From: Candidatus Coprenecus stercorigallinarum
GTDB lineage: Bacteria > Bacteroidota > Bacteroidia > Bacteroidales > UBA932
NCBI GenBank assembly: GCA_018711305.1
Contig: DVIL01000034.1
Location: 1 to 64,000, forward strand
Reading direction: 5' to 3'
DNA: 64,000 bases
Positions within the stretch are counted from its first letter, which is position 1, and each line of letters begins with the position of its first letter. Shown here piece after piece: positions 17,192 through 25,601 of this stretch. The notes beneath the pieces were generated by a model, which was not told where the DNA came from, searched no databases, and worked only from the letters and a program-made list of their open reading frames with translations. Made by a program: the position numbers and the translations under genes.

Positions 17192-18481
17192 ATGGCAATA
17201 ACAATCGATACATTCCGGACACTGATAAGCGAGGGACAGGAACTTCTCAGAGACATTGACCTGTATGACAGGCAGTTCGAATTTGAGGGCAGCGGCCGAT
17301 ACGTCCTTACAGGCGTGCGGCAGGCAGGCAAGTCCTACATGCTGTTCAAACGGGCAAGGCAGCTGATGTCCGAAGGCCGTCTCCCGGAAGAATTCATCTA
17401 CATCGATTTCGACGACGAGCGTCTCATAGGAATGGATGCCGGCGACTTCGACACGATACTCCAGGCATACAGAAGCACCGGCGGGCAAAAGCCGATACTG
17501 ATGTTCGACGAGATACAGAACATAGAGGGCTGGGAGCATTTCGCCCGGAGACTTGCCAACCGGAAGTTTCAGGTATACATCACAGGAAGCAACGCTAAAA
17601 TGCTCAGCCGGGACATACACACGACCCTCGGGGGCAGATACACGGAAGGGACGGTATATCCCTACTCCTTTTCAGAGTATCTTGAGTCACAGGGCATTGT
17701 GCTTAGCCAGGGATGGGAATACAGTTCGGAGAGATTCAAGGTCATGGAAATGCTCTCCCAGTATCTCCTGTGGGGAGGATTCCCTGAGCTCATGCTTTTC
17801 AAGAACAAGAGAAGGTGGCTGAACGACCTGTATGAGAAAATCCTGTTGAACGACATAGTCGTCAGAGGCAGGATCCGCAATGAGACCGCCCTGCGGATGG
17901 TGTTCAAAAGACTCGCCGAGAGCATCGGAAAACCCATAGCCTACAACCGGATAGCCAACCTGATAAAAAGCACCGGAATCAACACTACCCCGGCATCGGT
18001 CATCCAGTATGTCGAAGCCGCCAAAGACGCATACATCCTCCTGCCCATTGAGAACTACGCTACCAAATCTACGGAAAGGGAAACTGTCAAGAAGCATTAT
18101 TTCATTGACAACGGCCTCCTGAGCATATTCCTCAGCAACACTGCCGCCCCTCTGTTCGAGAACCTCTGCGCCGTCCACCTGAGCAGGACCTACGGCGACA
18201 AACTGTACTTCTACCACAAGAATACCGAAGTCGATTTCTACATACCGGAAGCCGGATACGCCGTACAGGCCTGCGTCACGCTCAGCGACCCCGACACAAA
18301 GGAGAGGGAGGCCAATGCGCTTGTCCGGCTGGACAAGACCGAGGGCCTTTCGAGGATGGTAATCGTCACCCGCGACGAAGAAGGCTCCATCCCCCTCCCC
18401 GACGGCAGGGCCATAGAAATACTTCCCGCCTGGAAATGGCTGCTACAGAGCCGGGACCATTCGGAGAGTGTACCGATTTGA
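17192..18481 (+). CDS. AAA-family ATPase with DUF4143 C-terminal domain
   Basis: A 429-residue protein of the AAA_14/DUF4143 type. The N-terminal half has Walker A GVRQAGKSYML (near residue 41) and Walker B PILMFDEIQ (near residue 100), with YITGSNAKMLSRDI as sensor region. The C-terminal half (ENYATKSTERETVKKHYFIDNGL and FYHKNTEVDFYIP) is DUF4143, a PD-(D/E)xK nuclease-like fold in which EVDF supplies the acidic residue. These proteins are very widespread, often mobile and of unknown function; toxin-antitoxin or defence roles have been suggested without proof. It stands alone, 87 nt after the GH92 gene, with its own promoter inside an inverted repeat. Confidence 0.85.
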   Translation: MAITIDTFRTLISEGQELLRDIDLYDRQFEFEGSGRYVLTGVRQAGKSYMLFKRARQLMSEGRLPEEFIYIDFDDERLIGMDAGDFDTILQAYRSTGGQKPILMFDEIQNIEGWEHFARRLANRKFQVYITGSNAKMLSRDIHTTLGGRYTEGTVYPYSFSEYLESQGIVLSQGWEYSSERFKVMEMLSQYLLWGGFPELMLFKNKRRWLNDLYEKILLNDIVVRGRIRNETALRMVFKRLAESIGKPIAYNRIANLIKSTGINTTPASVIQYVEAAKDAYILLPIENYATKSTERETVKKHYFIDNGLLSIFLSNTAAPLFENLCAVHLSRTYGDKLYFYHKNTEVDFYIPEAGYAVQACVTLSDPDTKEREANALVRLDKTEGLSRMVIVTRDEEGSIPLPDGRAIEILPAWKWLLQSRDHSESVPI

Positions 18482-18587
18482 CGTATTTAATCATATACCT
18501 GCCGTACAGCACCGTATAAGGCAGGTCACACAAAAAACGCATGGGGAGAGTGCCGCGATTTCCCACATTTCCGGTACACTCTCCGAA
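18460..18587. repeat. 128-bp segment bounded by a 16-bp perfect inverted repeat
   Basis: TTCGGAGAGTGTACCG (18460-18475, within the last codons of the ATPase gene) is the exact reverse complement of CGGTACACTCTCCGAA (18572-18587, 13 nt before the next gene). Inside are a second 7-bp stem, ACCTGCC (18497-18503) with GGCAGGT (18520-18526), and a third partial copy GGAGAGTGCCGCGATTT (18544-18560). This may be a small MITE-like insertion or an attenuator-like RNA fold; the symmetry is certain, the function is not. Confidence 0.6.
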
Positions 18588-18600
18588 ACGCCACAGAAAG

Positions 18601-21333
18601 ATGACAGAACTACAGAGTCTCCTGAAGAGACAGCTGGCCGGATGGCCGGAAGCGGCACGGAGATACCGTGACCTGCGCGAGGTACAGACCAAGGAAATAA
18701 CCATCGGCGGTATGCCGGTCAGGGTGCAGTACAATCCCGCCCGGGCAGTCTCCACAATGGCCCGCACCGACGCGGCCTCCATCGCGGCCCGGCCCTGCTT
18801 CCTGTGCCGGGGGAACCGTCCGCAACAGCAGGAGGCCCTGCCCTTCGAGGGCTGCAACGGCCGCCGCTACGAGATACTGGTCAACCCCTTCCCCATTTTC
18901 CCCGAGCACTTTACCGTACCGGCCGTGGACCACGTGCCGCAGCGGATAGCGGGCCGCTTTCCCGACATGCTCCGCCTCGCCGAGGCATTTCCCGACATGA
19001 CGGTCTTCTACAACGGCCCGGAGAGCGGAGCCAGCGCGCCGGACCATTTCCATTTCCAGATGGGCTGCAGGGGATTCCTGCCGGTGGAAAAGGATTTCGG
19101 GCTGCTGGGGCCGAGAACAGTCATGCGCCCCGGAGCCGCCGTCATTGCCCTGACGTCCGCCTACATCCCGGGACTGCCGGTCATCACCGCCCCGGACGCC
19201 GAGTCAGCCGAAGCGGCATTTCTCCGTGTACTGCGCTCCCTGCCGGTCAGTCCCAGGACCGGCGAACCGCAACTCAACATCCTCTGCTGGAGGGAACAGG
19301 ACATTTTCCGCATCCTCATCATTCCCCGCAAGGCACACCGCCCGTCCTGCTACTACGCTCCGGAAGGAGAGGCCGTGCGCATCAGCCCCGCGTCCGTGGA
19401 CCTCGGAGGGGTGTTCATCGTACCGGTGGAGGAGGATTTCCGCAGGACCGATGCCGGGGTGCTGCAGAACATCATCCGGGAGACGGTCGACACCTCCTGG
19501 CAGCCGGTCATCGACGTGGGACTGCTCACCGCCCCGGAGCTGAGGGTGCGGTTCAACCAGCCGTTCTCAATCAGCGGCATCCGCGGTCAGGAGGGACTTT
19601 CCGGGGACATGAGCAATATCTCCGGCGAACAGGTCTTCTCCCTTCAGGACGGGATGGTGCGGTGGAACGGGAAATGCTTCGGGAAAATGGAGTTCAGGCC
19701 GGCTTCCGCGGAAAGCACATTTACTCTGCACCGGGTGAAAATAGGCATCAATTTCCACTGGGAGCGGGAGGAGGACCAGATGTTCTCCGGCGGACTGACC
19801 ATCCTGCCCACGGAGGAAGGGCTTACGGCCATAAACAGCGTGCCGGTGGAGGATTACCTGCTGAGCGTGATTTCCTCGGAAATGAACGGGGATGCGCCGG
19901 AGGAATTTCTCAAGGCCCATGCCGTCATCTCGCGGTCGTGGCTGCTGGCCCGGCCTACGCTCGGGGGCGGAGACAGCAGCGGACTTCCGGACCCAGTTGC
20001 CGACAGTTCTGAAGAACACTCAGACAATGGTCCCGAGCGCATCATCCGCTGGTACGACCGGGAAGACCACACCCTCTTCGATGTCTGCGCGGACGACCAT
20101 TGCCAGAGGTACCAGGGTCTGCTGCGGGCCGGCAACGCCAATATCCGGAAGGCCGTGGAAGCCACACGGGGACTGGTGCTGACCGACGGACCTGACGGCA
20201 GCATCTGCGACACCCGTTTCTCCAAGTGCTGCGGAGGAGTGTCAGAACGGTTCTCCGCCTGCTGGGCCGACGAGGATTTTCCCTACCTGCAGGCCATCAG
20301 AGACAATGCTGCCGGGTACAGAATGTCCCGCACGACCTGTTCCGGACCGGCAGAAGATACCGGAATCATGGCCAGCCAACCTGAGAGCGTTCCGACACCG
20401 TGTACCGAGAGCCGGGCTGAATGCCATTCACGCCGCATTGCATCGGAAACTACGGCAAAGACTGCTTCAGAGACATCAGAATTTCAGAAAGATACCACAT
20501 ACCAGCCCGATAAACGCACTGCCATTGTCTCCAAGCTGCCAGATGAAAGCAGTGCCGATGTCCCGGACCTTTCCGACGAGCAGACTGCCCGGGAATGGAT
20601 ACTGTCCTCGCCGGAAGCCTTCTGCAACACCTCCGACCCGGACCTGCTCTCCACAGTCCTGAACTCCTACGACCAGGAGACCTCCGATTTCTACCGCTGG
20701 AAGGTGGAATACACCCAGGCCGGTCTGAGCGACTTGCTCCGCCGCCGTTCAGGCATCGATTTCGGAGACGTGCTGGAACTCCGGCCGCTGAAGCGCGGAG
20801 CCTCCGGACGCATCATCGAGCTGCTCATCCGTGGCACCCTCCGCACCGTCATAGTCGGAAAGGAACTGGAGATCCGCCGCTGGCTGTCCGAATCGCACCT
20901 GTACAGTTCGGCCTTCGTGGTGGACACAGTCAATGGTCAGGGGCCAGACATTTCAGAGACCGTAACTACCGGGGTTAATCCGGTGGGCGGCCCGGTTGGC
21001 GAGCCGGTGACAAAGCAGACATCAGTGCCAAACATAACCGGGGCGGCCAGAACCGATGAAACAGCCGCAGCAGAAACGGGCAGGACATCCGCTTCTTCCG
21101 ACACCGATGGCACACGTACTGATAATACTGAGACTCACACTGTTGACACTCATGCGAGCTCCGAGATTCACCCGACCCCTATCCCCGTCAGATTCATCCT
21201 GCACGGAGCCGGATGGGGGCACGGCGTCGGACTCTGCCAGATCGGAGCCGCAGCCATGAGCGCACAGGGCTGCACATTTGACCGCATCCTCGCCCACTAC
21301 TTCCGGGGCTCATGCCTCACCCGACTGTACTGA
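18601..21333 (+). CDS. DUF4922 (GalT/HIT-like) - SpoIID/LytB fusion protein
   Basis: About 910 residues from ATG 18601. The ORF-track start at 18541 adds a basic, non-homologous stretch inside an inverted repeat. Residues ~1-320 are a DUF4922 domain with RPCFLCRGNRP, ILVNPFPIFPEHFTV and PDHFHFQMG; the HxHxQ triad is that of the GalT/AP4A-phosphorylase branch of the HIT superfamily. Residues ~340-910 are SpoIID/LytB: PVEDYLLSVISSEM, AVISRSWLL, KCCGGVSERF (~542) and WGHGVGLCQIGA (~871). SpoIID proteins are lytic transglycosylases of denuded peptidoglycan. Two Ser/Thr/Glu-rich inserts (~567-660 and ~777-863) interrupt this domain. No signal peptide is visible, so compartment is unclear. AmpG- and NamZ-like genes downstream support a cell-wall recycling setting. 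Confidence 0.8.
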   Translation: MTELQSLLKRQLAGWPEAARRYRDLREVQTKEITIGGMPVRVQYNPARAVSTMARTDAASIAARPCFLCRGNRPQQQEALPFEGCNGRRYEILVNPFPIFPEHFTVPAVDHVPQRIAGRFPDMLRLAEAFPDMTVFYNGPESGASAPDHFHFQMGCRGFLPVEKDFGLLGPRTVMRPGAAVIALTSAYIPGLPVITAPDAESAEAAFLRVLRSLPVSPRTGEPQLNILCWREQDIFRILIIPRKAHRPSCYYAPEGEAVRISPASVDLGGVFIVPVEEDFRRTDAGVLQNIIRETVDTSWQPVIDVGLLTAPELRVRFNQPFSISGIRGQEGLSGDMSNISGEQVFSLQDGMVRWNGKCFGKMEFRPASAESTFTLHRVKIGINFHWEREEDQMFSGGLTILPTEEGLTAINSVPVEDYLLSVISSEMNGDAPEEFLKAHAVISRSWLLARPTLGGGDSSGLPDPVADSSEEHSDNGPERIIRWYDREDHTLFDVCADDHCQRYQGLLRAGNANIRKAVEATRGLVLTDGPDGSICDTRFSKCCGGVSERFSACWADEDFPYLQAIRDNAAGYRMSRTTCSGPAEDTGIMASQPESVPTPCTESRAECHSRRIASETTAKTASETSEFQKDTTYQPDKRTAIVSKLPDESSADVPDLSDEQTAREWILSSPEAFCNTSDPDLLSTVLNSYDQETSDFYRWKVEYTQAGLSDLLRRRSGIDFGDVLELRPLKRGASGRIIELLIRGTLRTVIVGKELEIRRWLSESHLYSSAFVVDTVNGQGPDISETVTTGVNPVGGPVGEPVTKQTSVPNITGAARTDETAAAETGRTSASSDTDGTRTDNTETHTVDTHASSEIHPTPIPVRFILHGAGWGHGVGLCQIGAAAMSAQGCTFDRILAHYFRGSCLTRLY

Positions 21334-21363
21334 TGCTGAGGCTGAGGCCTACCAGAAGATTGC

Positions 21364-21511
21364 GCGGAACGCACCGCCCCTTACAAGCCGCTTTAAACCA
21401 ACGTATTGCAAATTGCCTTGCAATTCCCGGACTCACTTGACACCACGAGAATTGCACCCTATTTTGCATGTAACTTCAAACAAACACATTACGAACAGCC
21501 CTGCATTTCTC
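21364..21511. repeat. Diverged pair of 65-bp REP units
   Basis: 21364-21428 and 21447-21511 are each 65 bp with an 18-bp spacer, the same metric as around the RAYT gene. The first aligns without gaps to the A-type units (shared CAAGC, TAA.CCAAC, TGCAATT at matching positions). The second begins GAGAATTGCAC and ends GCATTTCTC like B-type units. They are degenerate and 12 kb from the transposase. Confidence 0.75.
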
Positions 21512-21663
21512 ACATGGACAAACTCGGAATCTGCTACAACATAGAATTCCCGACAGAGTGTGCGGACTACCACCACTGCCGCACACTTAACTCCATCGCC
21601 ACAGCATCAAATCTCAAGCACGGAATATGCTACTTGTAAGGATAAACCGAAATCTGTCCCCTA

Positions 21664-21914
21664 CCGCACCGGCAACGATTTCCACGAGTTACTGCCACTG
21701 TTGTATGTCTGTTTTCTTATGGCCACTTCTACAGACCGATCTATCCCCGATTACCACCCAGCCCCTTTCCACAACGGCAGCATTTCCCGCGATCCGGTGC
21801 CGTTGCGGATAGCCGATGGGATAACGATACTTCCCATAGTGCCTGTCAAGAGGCGGTCACGGGCTACTCTTGCCACAACGGCAGTAATTTGCGGGATTCA
21901 ATGCCGTTGCGGTA
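21664..21914. repeat. Three copies of a 42-bp palindromic element (period ~104 bp)
   Basis: Two good copies, 21769-21810 and 21873-21914, have the form CCACAACGGCAG...(A/G)TGCCGTTGCGG; the ends form an ~11-bp stem around ~20 nt. A degenerate copy starts at 21664 (CCGCACCGGCAACGATTTCC). Starts are spaced 105 and 104 bp. A fourth copy is at 34194-34235. The family is distinct in sequence and size from the 65-bp REP units. Confidence 0.8.
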
Positions 21915-21980
21915 TATGTCGAAAAGAAAAAAGCCTCCCAGATGCGGCTGTCGCAAGGACGTTACGAAAAATGCAAATTC

Positions 21981-22096
21981 TTTGCACTGCTCTCGGCTTC
22001 TGCGCAATTTGGACTACGTCCACATATACTGGGGCGCCTCGGCTGTGCAAATCGAACAAGTTCATTTGCACTGCTCTCGGCTTCTGCGTATATTTA
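21981..22096 (+). promoter_or_regulatory. Tandem duplicated promoter of the AmpG-like gene
   Basis: TTTGCACTGCTCTCGGCTTC plus TGCG (24 bp) occurs perfectly twice, at 21981-22004 and 22065-22088. In the downstream copy TTTG (22065-22068) is followed 20 nt later by TATATTTA (22089-22096), an excellent -33/-7 pair ending 4 nt before the ATG. In the upstream copy the -7 position reads GCAATTTG. The repeat thus spans exactly the -33 element and spacer. Confidence 0.65.
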
Positions 22097-22100
22097 CGGC

Positions 22101-23438
22101 ATGAAAAACAAAAGAATACTGCCGATGGCCTGGATTCCGACACTCTATGTGGCGGAAGGGCTGCCGTATGTGGCCGTGAATACGCTGTCGGTCATCATGT
22201 ACAAGAATCTGGGTATGTCGAATACCGACATCGCTTTCTATACCGGATGGCTCTACCTGCCCTGGGTCATCAAACCGTTCTGGAGCCCGTTCGTGGACAT
22301 CATACGCACCAAGAGATGGTGGACCGTGACTACACAGTTCATTATAGGAGCGGCTTTCGCGGCCATTGCCCTGACCCTGCCGCTGGACTCCTACGTGGTG
22401 ATGTCGCTGGCGGTGTTCTGGCTGATCGGATTTGCCTCTGCCACGCACGACATAGCGGCAGACGGATACTACATGCTGGCACTGGATTCCTCCGACCAAT
22501 CGCTGTACGTAGGAATACGCAGCGCGTTCTACCGACTGGCGACAATCATCGGACAGGGCGGTGTCGTGATGGCGGCCGGATGGATGGAGACGGCTTTCGG
22601 CAATGTCCCGAGGGCCTGGGCGGTAACCTTCCTCATCCTGTCGGCATTGTTCTTCGCGGTAGCCGTGTACCACTCGCGGATATTGCCCCGGCCCGCAGCT
22701 GACCGGCCCTCGGGAACCGTTCCCGGGACAACAGAGAAAGACGGCAGTTACACAAAGCACGGGGCATCCCGCATCCTACGCGAGTTCATCGGTACATTCG
22801 GCTCCTTTTTCCGGAAAAAGGACGTATGGATAGCTGTCACATTTATCCTCCTGTACCGCTTTCCCGAAGCCCAGCTGGTGAAAATGATCAACCCCTTCCT
22901 GCTCGATCCGGCATCAGAGGGAGGCCTCGGTCTCAGCACCGCCCAGGTCGGTCTGGTCTACGGCACGATCGGCATCATCGGCCTTACCCTCGGCGGCATA
23001 CTCGGCGGAGTACTCGTATCCCGTTACGGCCTCAAACGCTGCCTCTGGCCCATGGCTCTGGCCCTCACCCTGCCCTGCGGAGTATTCTGTTGGATGAGCA
23101 TGGCCCAGCCCGACCCCGCCTCAGCCCTCAATCTCATCCTGATCAATGCCTGCGTCTTCATCGAGCAGTTCGGCTACGGTGTCGGATTCACCTCTTTCAT
23201 GCTGTACATGATGTATTTCGCCGAAGGTCCCAGCAAAACCTCCCACTACGCGATATGTACCGCCTTCATGGCCCTCGGCATGATGATTCCGGGGATGTTC
23301 GCAGGCGCGCTCCAGGAATGGATGGGCTACACCGGCTTCTTCTGGTGGATCATGGGCTGCTGCCTCGTCACCCTCGCCGTCACCGCACTAATCAAGGTTG
23401 ACCCTTCCTTCGGACTGAAAGGCAATGGCGGGCAGTGA
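22101..23438 (+). CDS. AmpG-like MFS permease
   Basis: A 445-residue inner-membrane protein with about 12 hydrophobic segments, starting at ATG 22101 (MKNKRILPMAWIPTLYVAEG). The track's longer start at 21942 lies in repeats and precedes the promoter. The VAEGLPYVAVNTL N-terminus, SPFVDIIRTKRWW loop and ASATHDIAADGYYM motif are typical of the AmpG branch of the MFS, which imports GlcNAc-anhydroMurNAc muropeptides for recycling. Nearby SpoIID-fusion and NamZ genes support a peptidoglycan role, but MFS substrate assignment by eye is uncertain. A duplicated promoter lies immediately upstream. Confidence 0.8.
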   Translation: MKNKRILPMAWIPTLYVAEGLPYVAVNTLSVIMYKNLGMSNTDIAFYTGWLYLPWVIKPFWSPFVDIIRTKRWWTVTTQFIIGAAFAAIALTLPLDSYVVMSLAVFWLIGFASATHDIAADGYYMLALDSSDQSLYVGIRSAFYRLATIIGQGGVVMAAGWMETAFGNVPRAWAVTFLILSALFFAVAVYHSRILPRPAADRPSGTVPGTTEKDGSYTKHGASRILREFIGTFGSFFRKKDVWIAVTFILLYRFPEAQLVKMINPFLLDPASEGGLGLSTAQVGLVYGTIGIIGLTLGGILGGVLVSRYGLKRCLWPMALALTLPCGVFCWMSMAQPDPASALNLILINACVFIEQFGYGVGFTSFMLYMMYFAEGPSKTSHYAICTAFMALGMMIPGMFAGALQEWMGYTGFFWWIMGCCLVTLAVTALIKVDPSFGLKGNGGQ

Positions 23439-23463
23439 TGCGGCACACCTCCCTACTCTACCG

Positions 23464-23480
23464 ACTCCTTCGGAAGGAGT
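23464..23480 (+). terminator. Hairpin after AmpG-like gene
   Basis: ACTCCTTCGGAAGGAGT, 25 nt after the stop, is a perfect palindrome able to form a 7-bp stem. There is no T-tract, so intrinsic termination is uncertain. It resembles in form the CACCTTCCGAAGGTG palindromes at 32673-32765. Confidence 0.35.
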
Positions 23481-23549
23481 TAAAGCCGCGGCGGAAGGAT
23501 TGCACCTGCACCCGCACTTCCGAATGATATTTTTTCATAAATTCGCAGA

Positions 23550-25589
23550 ATGAACTGGAGTGAACTGAGCCTGCCAATAACCGACCCGACCTGGATATTC
23601 CTGATCGTGCTGCTGATTATCCTGTTCGCACCGCTGCTGTTCAACCGGCTGCGGATACCGAACATCATCGGCATGATTCTGGCCGGAGTACTCATAGGCG
23701 AGCACGGACTCAACCTGCTGGCCCGCGACAGCAGTTTCGAACTTTTCGGCAATGTCGGTCTGTACTACATCATGCTTCTGGCCGGACTGGACATCAACAT
23801 GGAGGACTTCAAGCACAACCGCAGGAAGGCCGCCTTCCTCGGCCTGCTCACATTCTCCGTCCCGATCGTCCTCGGCATCATAGTCAACACCTCCCTGCTC
23901 AAGTACAGTCTGGCCACGTCCATCCTTCTGGCCAGCATGTACGCCTCCTACACCCTCATCTCCTACCCCATTGTGCTCCGCCTCGGTGTATCCCGGGAGA
24001 GAAGTGTCAGCATAGCCGTAGGAGCCACTGCCGTAACCGACACCCTTACCCTGCTGGTCCTGGCTGTGATGAGCGGCATTTTCGAGGGAGGGACCGGAAA
24101 ATCTTTCTGGATAACCATGGCATTCAAGGTACTGATGTCCGGCGCCCTCATACTCTACTCCTTCCCGAGAATCGCCCGGTGGTTCTTCCGCAAGTACGAG
24201 GATACCGTCATGCAGTTCATCTTCGTGATGGTCCTGCTGTTCGCGGCCGCCGGACTGATGGAGCTGGCCGGACTGGAAGGCATTCTCGGAGCATTCCTCA
24301 CAGGCATACTCCTCAACCGCCTCATCCCGTCCATCTCCCCGCTCAAGAGCCATCTCGAGTTCGTCGGCAACGCCCTCTTCATACCATATTTCCTTATAGG
24401 CGTAGGCATGCTCATCGACCTGGGCGTGATATTCGGCGGCTGGGGAGCCATCAAGGTAGCGCTGGTGATGACAGCAACCGCCCTGACCGGCAAATGGATT
24501 GCCAGCCTGCTCACCCAGAAGACATTCCGCATGGCCGCCACCGAACGCCGCCTGATGTTCGGCCTATCCTCCTCCCAGGCGGCCGCCACCCTCGCCGCAG
24601 CCCTCATCGGCCACGAAATCATCCTTCCGGACGGCAGCCGCCTTCTGAACGAGGACATACTCAACGGCACCATTCTTCTGATACTTTTCACCTGCATTGT
24701 CAGCTCCATTACCACCGACCGGACCGCCCGCAGGATAGCGATGGAAGAGCCCGTCATTGACCGCGACCCCGACAGCCGCCCCGAAAAGATACTGATTCCC
24801 TTGGCCAACCCTGACACCGTCAAGGACCTGGTCTGCCTCTCAATGGCCGTACGCGACCCCATGCTCACGGACAACCTCTACGCCCTGAGCATACTCTACG
24901 ACTCCGACAACTCCAAGGCTGTAAGCACCGCGGGCCGCAACCTCGAGACAGCCGCAAAGATAGCCGCCTCGGCCCATGTGGACCTCAAGACCCTCAGCCG
25001 CTATGACCTCAACATCGCCTCCGGCATCATCCACACAGTCAAGGAGCAGAACATCACCAGCCTCCTCATAGGGCTCAGAAGGGACGCTGACAGTCCCATT
25101 CTCGGCAACCTGGCGGTAAACCTGCTGAAAAGCCTTTCCTGCGAGGTGCTCCTCTCCCGCATGATGGTTCCCATCAACACCCTCAGCCAGATAGTGGTGA
25201 CCGTTCCGCCCAAGGCTGAGTACGAGGCCGGATTCAGCCGCTGGGTGGAGCACCTGTGCCATCTGAGCACCTCCCTGGAGCGCCCCCTGCATTTCCACGC
25301 CAGCCCGGAGACCCTGAAGATACTCCGGAAAATGCTGGAAGAGAATACCCGCCGCCTGGAAGCGCTGTACATCCCGATGGAAGACTACAGCAACCTGACC
25401 GCCCTCGCCTCCGAACTTGACGACGACAGCCTGCTGACAGTAATCAGCTCCAGGCCCGGCTCCATCTCCCACGACAGCTCCTTCGAGAAGCTGCCCCGCC
25501 TCCTCGGCCGCGAGTTCACCAGCTGCAGCCTCATCCTCCTCTACCCCGAGAAATTCGACGACTCCGCTCACAGCCTCAATCTCAGTTAA
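23550..25589 (+). CDS. CPA2-family cation:proton antiporter with C-terminal cytosolic domain
   Basis: A 679-residue protein. Residues ~1-400 form ~12 membrane helices of the Na+/H+ exchanger domain: RIPNIIGMILAGVLIGEHGLNLL, then YYIMLLAGLDINMEDF and GATAVTDTLTLLVLAV, in which the conserved Asp is in the expected position. The C-terminal ~270 residues are soluble and contain a region like the universal-stress-protein fold (PEKILIPLANPDTVKDLVCL...), common in this branch. Such proteins exchange Na+ or K+ for protons; ion choice cannot be read here. A TAAATTCG near-consensus box lies 3 nt before ATG 23550. Its 3' end is 12 nt from namZ. Confidence 0.85.
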   Translation: MNWSELSLPITDPTWIFLIVLLIILFAPLLFNRLRIPNIIGMILAGVLIGEHGLNLLARDSSFELFGNVGLYYIMLLAGLDINMEDFKHNRRKAAFLGLLTFSVPIVLGIIVNTSLLKYSLATSILLASMYASYTLISYPIVLRLGVSRERSVSIAVGATAVTDTLTLLVLAVMSGIFEGGTGKSFWITMAFKVLMSGALILYSFPRIARWFFRKYEDTVMQFIFVMVLLFAAAGLMELAGLEGILGAFLTGILLNRLIPSISPLKSHLEFVGNALFIPYFLIGVGMLIDLGVIFGGWGAIKVALVMTATALTGKWIASLLTQKTFRMAATERRLMFGLSSSQAAATLAAALIGHEIILPDGSRLLNEDILNGTILLILFTCIVSSITTDRTARRIAMEEPVIDRDPDSRPEKILIPLANPDTVKDLVCLSMAVRDPMLTDNLYALSILYDSDNSKAVSTAGRNLETAAKIAASAHVDLKTLSRYDLNIASGIIHTVKEQNITSLLIGLRRDADSPILGNLAVNLLKSLSCEVLLSRMMVPINTLSQIVVTVPPKAEYEAGFSRWVEHLCHLSTSLERPLHFHASPETLKILRKMLEENTRRLEALYIPMEDYSNLTALASELDDDSLLTVISSRPGSISHDSSFEKLPRLLGREFTSCSLILLYPEKFDDSAHSLNLS

Positions 25590-25601
25590 ATACAAACAAA
25601 T

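Larger units (their letters stand above)
21334..22100. other. Hairpin-rich intergenic island
   Basis: About 770 nt without a credible gene between the SpoIID fusion and the AmpG-like permease. From left to right it holds a diverged REP pair (21364-21511), a hairpin GTGTGCGG/CCGCACAC (21558-21586), three copies of a 42-bp palindromic element (21664-21914), and a duplicated promoter (21981-22096). ORFs 21560-22702 and 21889-22104 just read through these repeats. Confidence 0.7.

Noticed and set aside
21560-22702. 380-codon ORF before and across the AmpG-like gene
   Set aside because: Begins in hairpin repeats and continues out of frame through the permease gene.
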